Shown one piece after another: positions 17,609 to 23,937 of a DNA stretch of 23,937 nt. The notes beneath the pieces were generated by a model, which saw nothing but the letters and a program-made list of their open reading frames with translations, was not told the DNA's origin and did not search any database. The stretch covers positions 1-23,937 of the forward strand of contig JADJAD010000002.1 in assembly GCA_016704465.1 (NCBI GenBank), in the 5' to 3' direction. Each line of letters begins with the position of its first letter. Position 1 is the first letter of the stretch. The position numbers and the translations under genes were made by a program. This stretch comes from Gemmatimonadota bacterium (GTDB lineage: Bacteria > Gemmatimonadota > Gemmatimonadetes > Gemmatimonadales > Gemmatimonadaceae).

Positions 17609-20025
17609 ATGACACACCTCCGCGACATTCGCTACGCCGCGCGACTGCTCGCGCGCAGCCCCGGCTTCTCCCTCCTCACGGTGCTCGTGCTCGCCGGCGG
17701 CCTCGGGTTGGGGACGTTCACCTTCTCGTTCCTGTATGCGGCGATGATGCGGCCGCTCCCGCTGAGCGAGGGGGAGCGCATCGTTCGTATCGACCAGCTG
17801 ACACAGGGTCGACGCGGGCCAGTCGATGCAGTAGACGTCGGCTCGCTGCGCGAGCAGCTTCGTGCGGTGGGCGAGGTGGGGGGCTACACAGGGCAGGACA
17901 TCGTGGTGGGGAGCGAGGGGGTGCGCCGGGTCGTGGATGCGACCATCGCCGACCCGGTGCTCTTCTCCGTGGCCCGCACGCCGGCGTTGATCGGGCGCGC
18001 GCTGCTCGCGGGCGACGCCGAGGCGGGGGCTGAACCGGTCATCGTGCTGTCGCATCGCACGTGGGAGGTGGTGTTCGGCGCCGACCACGCCGTCCTGAAC
18101 AGGCTGGTGACCATCAACGGCGTCAGCACGCGCGTCGTGGGGTGATGCCAGCAGGCTTCGGATTCCCGGTGGCCTCCGAAGCGTGGATGCCGCTCCCCGC
18201 GTCCACCTATGCCCTCACCGAGCCTGGGCTGGCGTCGCTGCGCCTCGTCGGCAGGCTGGCTCCGGGCGCATCGCACGCCAGCGCGAGTGCCGAGGCGACG
18301 CCGCTGCTGCGCCGAATCGTCGCCGCGCGCGACACCGCGACGGCGGCGCGCAGCGTGGAGGTGGCGGTGGAGTCGTTCCCGTCGGTCCAGATCGGCGAGG
18401 AGCGCACGCTTGTGTTCACCGTGCTCAACGTGCTGGCCGCGCTCATCCTGCTATTGGCACTGGTGAACGTCACGAACCTGCTGCTCGCGCGCGCCAACGA
18501 GCGTGTGCGGGAGACAGCGGTTCGCCTCGCCCTCGGCGCGACCACGGGACGTCTCGTCATGCAGGGGATGTGGGAGAGCGTGCTGCTTTGCCTGGCTGGG
18601 GGGATCGTGGGGACGGCCGGCGCGGCATGGGGGCTGGAGGAGATCACGCGCTGGACGCGTGCCAACATGGAAGGAACCTGGCCTTCTGGTGGGTCTGGCG
18701 CATGGAGCACGTCACGCTCCTCTGTGCCGGCGCCTTCGTGACCATTGCCATCGCCGTGCTGGGGGGGGTGACATCGTGGCGCGCGACGCGCACCAACGTG
18801 CGCGCGGTGCTGCAGGACGGGAGTGCGCGCGCCGGGTCGCGGCGCGAGGGGCGCCTGTCGCGTGCCCTGGTCGCCACCCAGGTCACGACCGTCACGGTGC
18901 TGATGTTCTTCGGGGTAATGTCGGGGATCATGGCGCGCCGCGTGGTCGCGATCGACCCGGGGTACGACGTCAGCAACCTGCTGCAGGGGGGAATCATCCC
19001 GCCGCCGGCGCGATACGGTACGCCGACCACCCGTGCCGCCCTGTTTCGCGACGTGCATGCCAGGCTCGCCGAGATGGAGGCGCTCGACGGCGTGCTCCTG
19101 CGTGAGAGCCTGGGAGAGCGTGCGACCGACGCCGGCCGCTTCGTGCTGCGCGATGGTCGCGCGACGGGGGCGCCGCCGTCGGCGTACGTCCTCGGGACCC
19201 TGGGGGCGGTGTCCACGACCGGTGTGACCATCCTCGAAGGACGCGCGCTGCTACCGAGCGACGATGCGTCGCGCGCCCCTGTCGTCATGGTCAGCCGTTC
19301 GCTTGCCGCGCGATTCTGGCGTGGCCGCTCACCGTTAGGGCGACCAGGTGCAACTGGCGGGAGTCGGCGACGGCGTGCAGTGGCGCACGATTGTCGGCGT
19401 GGCGAGCGACGTGCCGTATGGCGACCCGTTGTCGCGCGACCGCAGTCCGGATGCCGTCTACGTCCCGCTGCTACAGTCCGACGCCGAGTACCCGGTCGTC
19501 GTCGCACGCTTCCGCGGGAGCGAGGTCGCCGGGCGTGAGGCCTTGCATCGGGCCTTTGGTGCCGTCGATCCGCTGCTCGTCCCCGATGGGGTTCAGCTGT
19601 TCTCCGAGGTGTTGCGGAAGGTCGGGCTCATCACGGCCTCGGTCTCCAGGCTGTTTGCCGCCTGCTTCGCCTTCGCCCTCTTCCTGGCGCTGGCCGGGGC
19701 GTATGGACTCATGTCGCGCGCTCCATCGGGCTGCGCCGACGCGAGATCGGGGCGGCGCGCACTCGGAGCCAGCGATGCCAGCCTCACTCGGCTCCTGCTC
19801 AGTCAGGGCGGGCGACAGTTGGGGGTAGGGACGCTGGTCGCGGCCCCCATGCTGGTGCTGACGGGGCTGGGCTTCATGCACTTCTTCCCCATCGACGGGT
19901 GGATCGCGTTCGTGGCCGGGGTCGCGGTCTCGCTCTCGATCGTGGTGGCGGTGCTCGGCGCCACATGGCTGCCGACGCGTCGCGTGCTGCGCGTGACGCC
20001 GCGCGAGGCGCTGGGCAGCGAGTGA
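17609..20025 (+). CDS. Second ADOP-family (MacB/FtsX-like) ABC transporter permease, frameshifted
   Basis: This is an inner-membrane permease of about 806 residues with two FtsX modules joined head to tail. It starts MTHLRDIRYAARLLARSPGF, with the first transmembrane helix at residues 22-45. The periplasmic MacB-type domain follows (VLSHRTWEVVFGADHAVLNR). Three helices of module one come next (VLNVLAALILLLALVNVTNL; VRETAVRLALGATTGRLV), then the central helix (ATQVTTVTVLMFFGVMSGIM). The second periplasmic domain contains VVMVSRSLAARFWRGRSPLG and WRTIVGVASDVPYGDP. The last three helices end in LPTRRVLRVTPREALGSE. Unlike the permease at the left edge, it lacks the N-terminal cytoplasmic extension and has no PadR gene upstream. 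Frames break at 18139-18142 (a missing G), near 18680, at 19336-19338 (an extra G) and near 19725. Its substrate is unknown and no ATPase is adjacent. Confidence 0.88.
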
Positions 20026-20037
20026 GCTGAGGGAACC

Positions 20038-20056
20038 TCGGGCGACCGGAGCCCGA
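20038..20056. terminator. Hairpin between convergent genes, possible bidirectional terminator
   Basis: TCGGGC (20038-20043) and GCCCGA (20051-20056) pair around a 7-base loop in the 47-bp gap between the converging permease and aminopeptidase genes. The stem is short and has no T tract. Confidence 0.4.
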
Positions 20057-20072
20057 TGGTGTCGCCAGCCGT

Positions 20073-21447
20073 TCAGCGCTTCAGCTTGAGGCGTTCGAGG
20101 TTGGGGATCAGTGGCGATTCCTTGCGGGCGCGCTCGACATCGTCCACCTCGATCGGGATCGAGCGCGAGAGCCACTCATAGCCCGTCTCCGTCACCAGCA
20201 CGTCGTCCTCGAAGGCAACGCGCACTCCGTTGAGGACCGCGCCCTGCTCGATCGCCAGCACCATGCCCGGCTGCAGCGGCTGCACGTAGTCGCCGTGGTC
20301 GTGTACCTCCATGCCGATGTAGTGCCCGATGCCGTAGGTGTACGTGCGGTCCAATCCTCCGGCGTCGCGCAGCATCCCGACGGCCAGGTCGTGCAGCTCG
20401 CGCCAGGTCACGCCGGGCGGACCTTGAGATGACGGTCTTCTGCACGTTGAGCACGGTGTTGTAGAAGCGCTTCTGTTCCTCGGTAAACGTCGGATTCGCC
20501 GGCCACACGCGCTGCACGTCGGCCGAGTGGAACTCCCACTCCGCGCCCGTATCCATGTGGATCAGGTCTCCGGCGGCGACCGTCGTCCCGCGCTCGCGCG
20601 CTTCCATCTCCTCGCGCGCCGTCGCGTAGGCCTCCTCGCGCGTGCGCCCGGCCGAGGTGCCCGTCGGGAAGCCGAAGCGCGCGCCGTTGTAGCGGTAGAC
20701 GAAGTCGGTCACCTCACCGATCTCCTTCGTCGTCATCCCCGGTCGGGAAGCGCGCATCGCTTCCATGATGCCGTGTCCGGTCACATCGACCGCTCGGCGG
20801 ATCGCCGCCAGCGAGAAGGCGTCGTGGATCATGCGTTGCCGATCGACGATCTCTCCCGCGTCGCGCACGTCGATTTCCGGCGAGGCTTCGCGCAGCCGCG
20901 TGACGAGCGTGAGCCGCGGATTGGCCGGCTCGTTGAGATTCGTGAACCGCGGGTAGTTGAACCAGATCACCTTGCGCGTGTCGGTCAGCCCCTTGGCGAG
21001 GTCCGAGGCTACCGGCTTGAAGCGCAGCTGGGTGATGCGCAGGTTGCGGTAGTCGGTGAGGGCGCTTGAGAGATCTTCGAGAAAGCGCGCGTAGGGAACA
21101 ACGTGCGTCAGCCCCGTCAGCTCCTTCACCGTGGCCACGTCGTCTGACGTGTACAGCACTTCGCGGTACGTCTCGCCTCGCGGGTTGAGCACCAGGACCG
21201 ATCCAGGTGGCCGAGAGCTGGCGAGCCCTGTGTAGAACGTGAAGTCATGGTTCTCCGTCTCGGGGACCATGTGCTCGTAGAGGTTCGGCTGGCTGCGGTC
21301 GGCGCTCTGGATGATCGCGATCCCTTCGGGGAGCCGTTCCAGGAGGACGCGCCGGCGCTGGGCGGCGGCGTCCTTGAGGGAGGGCGTCTGCTGGGCCGGG
21401 AGTGTCGCGGCGAGCAGGAGGAGCGAGGCGAGCAGGAGTGGGCGCAT
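20073..21447 (-). CDS. pepP: Exported Xaa-Pro aminopeptidase (M24B), frameshifted once
   Basis: This dinuclear metallopeptidase releases the N-terminal residue before proline. It is about 458 residues long. The start at ATG 21447 gives MRPLLLASLLLLAATLPAQQ, a signal peptide, so it acts outside the cytoplasm, unlike E. coli PepP. The N-terminal AMP_N domain reads NHDFTFYTGLASSRPPGSVL. The pita-bread domain starts at RQRMIHDAFSLAAIRRAVDV. Metal ligands are visible: the Asp residues in LIHMDTGAEWEFHSADVQRV, His in YGIGHYIGMEVHDHGDY, Glu in GMVLAIEQGAVL, and Glu in RVAFEDDVLVTETGYEW. One break near 20415-20435 separates VLNVQKTVIS from VTWRELHDLAVGM. It diverges from the asparaginase gene across 216 bp, where I see no clear promoter or operator. 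Confidence 0.9.
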
Positions 21448-21663
21448 GATGGCGGGCGGTGAGACGACGAGTGCGGACGCGTGCCGGATCCAGGTACGAA
21501 CCGTTGTGCCATGATAATCGTGCACGGCCCGCCGCTGCGTGAGGTCGCCGAACGGTGTGCGGCGGCGACATCGTGCGCCACCGGCCCGGGCGGTATCATT
21601 GAGCGGATCCGTGCCCTTCGCGATCGTGCGCCCCACCACACAGCAGTGGATCGACACCACACG

Positions 21664-22794
21664 ATGACCCTGCAAATCGCCCGGCTCAACGCCGTCGTCC
21701 TGACATGCGCCTCGCTTGTCCTCGCCGCCTCGTCGTCGGTCCATGCCCAGGCCGACTCCGCGGCGCGCCCCAAGGTGCTCGTCATTGCAACCGGCGGCAC
21801 CATCGCCGGTGTGCAGGACGCGCCGGGAACGCTCGGCAGCTACCGGGCTGGTACGCTGACCGCTGAGCAGATCATTTCGTCAGTGCCGGAACTCTCGCGC
21901 TTTGCCACGGTCGAGGCCGAGCAGTTCTCCAACGTGCCGAGCACGTCGATCACGACCAGACAGTGGGTCGCGCTGTCCAAGCGCATCGACCAGGTGCTGG
22001 GGGAGCGGAAAGACCTGGCCGGCGTCGTCGTGACGCACGGGACCGACCGGCTCGAGGAGACGGCGTTTTTCCTCTATCTCACCGTGCGCTCCGACAAGCC
22101 TGTTGTCGTGGTCGGCTCGCAGCGTCCCGCCACCGGCATCAGCCCCGACGGTCCGATCAACCTCGTGGCAGCCGTTCGCACTGCGGCGGCCCCTCAGGCC
22201 GTGGGCAAGGGGGTGATGGTCGTGATGGACGATCGCATCCTGTCCGCGCGCGAGTCGCGCAAGATGTACCAGCGCACCGGCGGCTTCTCGACGGGCGACG
22301 CCGGGATGTTGGGCGCGGTGGGCGGTGACGGGCCGGCGTTCTTCTTTGCCCCGGTGCGCCGCCACGGCTCGACCAGCGAGTTCGACCTGTCGAGCATCGA
22401 TACGCTGCCGCGGGTCGAGCTGACCTACTCTTATCCAGGGGGAAGCGGACATCTGTTCGACCCCAAGCCGGCTGGAGTGGTGGTGGCGACAACCGGCATG
22501 ACGCGCGAGGAGTCGGCGGTGTACCGGACGTTGCGAAGTGCGGGTGTGGTGGTCGTGACGGCTTTCCCGTCGGGCGACAACATCACGGCATCGCGCTACG
22601 ACGCCCCGCCGCCGGCTGACACCGCGCGTCCGCCGGTGACCGAGCGCGACTCCATCATGCGTGCCGAGCGGACCGCGCCGCGCGAGGTGGTCGCGCAGCA
22701 CCTGTTGCCGCAGAAGGCGCGCATCCTGCTGATGGTGGCGCTGACGCGCACGCGCGATCCGAGGGAGATCCAGCGCATGTTCCGGGAGTACTAG
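21664..22794 (+). CDS. ansB: Exported type II L-asparaginase
   Basis: This is an intact 376-residue gene. The enzyme hydrolyses asparagine (often glutamine too) to aspartate and ammonia. Residues 1-30 form a signal peptide ending near SVHAQA, pointing to a periplasmic or secreted enzyme. Both active-site triads are visible: [12 protein letters not shown] (Thr46 in the GGTIAG loop) and [20 protein letters not shown] (Thr127-Asp128). Also typical are [20 protein letters not shown] and the C-terminal [17 protein letters not shown]. Unusual is the segment at about residues 300-330, [13 protein letters not shown] followed by a Pro- and Ala-rich stretch. There most family members have a Gly-rich loop, so substrate access may differ. 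The first-frame start could lie further upstream, but ATG 21664 gives the full signal peptide. With the divergent aminopeptidase it fits extracytoplasmic amino-acid scavenging. Confidence 0.93.
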
Positions 22795-23111
22795 GGGCGC
22801 GTGCGGGTGCGTCGCCCGGAGAGCCGTGCAATGGCACCGTCCTCTCGATCTGCCAGCTGCGAGTAGCCGTGGTGCAGCCGGCGCACGGACGTGCCCTGCC
22901 TAACGCGGCGGTCGACGCGATTCCACCTGTCGGGTGTTGCTACTCGGACGGTAGCGGTCGTCCTCGCGAGCTGCGGCCTGTTGGAGTAGATTGCGTGGGC
23001 GCTCCTGATGCTGACGTGCCATGTGCTTCGGCGGTTCCGTGTCAGGAGCGAGTGCGCGTGTGCTGGCCCAGCGCGCGTTCACACGGCACCTCGAGTGGAG
23101 AACGTCCTGCG
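22795..23111. other. Intergenic region of 317 bp, no supported gene
   Basis: This lies between the asparaginase and PH-domain genes. A 40-codon minus-strand open frame (23022 to 22900, [20 protein letters not shown]...) has hydrophilic, protein-like composition but no clear ribosome binding site. A plus frame contains [12 protein letters not shown], like a lipobox, but has no start. Neither is strong enough to call as a gene. Confidence 0.4.
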
Positions 23112-23561
23112 ATGACACCGCTTCGTTTTCGCTCACGGGTGGACTGGTGGCTGCCGCTGCTTATCGTCGGGGTGCCCGTCGCGATGCTCCTGGATGTCGC
23201 GCGGTCGCGCCGCACGCCGCGCGGAGAAGAGCTCACCGCCGTGCTCGTCGCGGCGGTGATCGTCGTCATGCTGCTCGGATGGCTGCTCCTCTCCACGCAC
23301 TACACGTCCGAGGAGAACGCGCTGGTCATTCGCTCCGGCCCGCTGCGGAGCGCGGTCCCGTACGCGCGCATCACCCGGGTCGAGCATTCCCGCTCCTTCC
23401 TTGCGGCGCCGGCGATGTCGCTCCGCCGCCTCATGATCCATTTCGGCGTCGCCGACTTCGCCCATCATTCTCCGGCCGATCGTCCCGGCTTTCTCCGCGC
23501 GCTTGGCGAAAGCGGGCACCGGTGCTGCCCTGCCCCGGACCCGACACCCGCGGCCAGTTGA
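23112..23561 (+). CDS. Small PH-domain membrane protein (bPH_4 / DUF1200 type)
   Basis: This is a 149-residue protein with two N-terminal transmembrane helices ([20 protein letters not shown] and [20 protein letters not shown]), then a short beta-rich domain. The domain reads [20 protein letters not shown] and [20 protein letters not shown], then [20 protein letters not shown] and FLRAL. This order is that of the bacterial PH-like family formerly called DUF1200, with the usual Gly-Pro turn, the Pro-Ala-x-Ser-x-x-Arg-Leu motif and the Ser-Pro-x-Asp ending. Its function is unknown. ATG 23112 begins right before the first helix, with a weak GGAG 11 bases upstream. The final residues after FLRALGES ([12 protein letters not shown]) may be an out-of-frame tail, because the domain normally ends about there. 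The next 130 bp show no gene. Confidence 0.75.
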
Positions 23562-23694
23562 TCGCGCCGCAGCAGGCGGTCGATCCAGCCTGCGCTCGCT
23601 TCGCCCGCTCGATGTCCCTCGACCGCTGCAGCGTGCACACCCGTTCGGTGGGGGGCACCAACGGGCGTGTCCTCCGCATCCTGGCTGAGGCTCG

Positions 23695-23937
23695 ATGATC
23701 GGTCCGATTCTCCACGGTTTCGTGGCTGCTGCTGCGGCTGGAAGGTCGCCGCCTGGACGCACTCGGATTCGACGAGCCACGGCAGCGTACGACCGAGGTT
23801 CGCACTGGGATTCGCGGCTTTCAGGCTCGCGGCCGCCGCGCAGCAGATGGGACTCGTCTCTCGCGGCAGGCGATCGGTTCGTCACCTTAACGCGGGAGGG
23901 ACACACCCACGGTGCTCACTGGGCTTCCGCTTCACGG
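23695..23937 (+). CDS. Possible start of a CPBP-type intramembrane protease, cut by window edge
   Basis: Two adjacent frames give SWLLLRLEGRRLDALGFDEP (from about 23721) and then ALGFAAFRLAAAAQQMGLVS. The pattern of a hydrophobic segment, LRxxGxxLxxLGFDxPRxR, and then a hydrophobic helix matches the N-terminal region of many CPBP-family (Abi-like) membrane proteases as I know them. The catalytic EExxxR and HxxxN motifs would lie beyond the window, so this cannot be confirmed. The ATG at 23695 is one possible start. At least two frame changes are needed. Confidence 0.33.
   Translation, partial: MIGPILHGFVAAAAAGRSPPGRTRIRRATAAYDRGSHWDSRLSGSRPPRSRWDSSLAAGDRFVTLTREGHTHGAHWASASR

Noticed and set aside
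18139..18146. Programmed ribosomal frameshift in the second ADOP permease
   Set aside because: The site is a short G run with one base missing and no slippery heptamer, and similar breaks occur in unrelated genes throughout the window. Sequence error is the simpler explanation.
22903..23000. Integron attC site starting at GCCTAACG
   Set aside because: It resembles an inverse core site, but no matching GTTRRRY core with paired arms lies at the proper distance, and no integrase or cassette array is present.

Overview
The window is GC-rich, densely coding bacterial DNA. My best guess is a soil or sediment Gemmatimonadota. This rests on two ABC permeases of the 'acidobacterial duplicated orphan permease' (ADOP) type, one preceded by a PadR regulator, and on a set of secreted hydrolases that I associate with that phylum. 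The taxonomic call is inference, since no rRNA or marker gene is present. I see no tRNA, rRNA, CRISPR array, transposase, integrase or phage gene.

Most genes are broken by single-base indels, yet the right amino-acid sequence continues in another frame a few bases later. Many breaks sit in G/C runs, for example 3251-3262, 8705-8712, 9675-9679, 17359-17362, 18139-18142 and 19336-19338. The density is highest in 1-8,900 and lower afterwards; a few genes (asparaginase, DUF4332, cupin, PH-domain protein) read cleanly. I treat the breaks as uncorrected long-read errors, so each broken gene is given as one reconstructed CDS rather than as pseudogenes or fragments.

Layout. 1-2,972 (minus): padR, then an ADOP permease running off the left edge. 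3,232-3,730 (minus): small four-helix cytochrome b-like membrane protein. 3,879-6,554 (plus): large secreted M14 zinc carboxypeptidase. 6,555-7,111 (plus): secreted protein of unknown function, with a stop codon overlapping that of the convergent gene. 7,108-8,788 (minus): lipoprotein zinc metallopeptidase with an HETGH motif. 8,829-10,622 (plus): DmdC-like acyl-CoA dehydrogenase. 10,826-12,358 (plus): cupin and membrane-anchored alpha/beta hydrolase. 12,768-13,217 (minus): DUF4332 helix-hairpin-helix protein. 13,218-13,881: hairpin-rich, partly AT-rich non-coding region. 13,882-16,632 (plus): exported pullulanase. 16,741-17,420 (plus): Tat-exported protein of unknown function, followed by a 12-bp tandem repeat and a strong GC hairpin. 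17,609-20,025 (plus): second ADOP permease, without a PadR gene. 20,073-21,447 (minus): exported Xaa-Pro aminopeptidase, divergent from an exported asparaginase at 21,664-22,794 (plus). 23,112-23,561 (plus): small PH-domain membrane protein. 23,695-end: possible start of a CPBP-type membrane protease.

The common theme is an extracytoplasmic scavenging kit: M14 carboxypeptidase, HETGH peptidase, aminopeptidase P, asparaginase and pullulanase all carry export signals. They would turn external peptides and branched glucans into amino acids and sugars. The genes are in mixed orientation and do not form one operon. I found no convincing new defence or mobile system. The least explained items are the hairpin cluster at 13.4-13.6 kb, the recurring CGTTAGGC octamer and the two unknown exported proteins.
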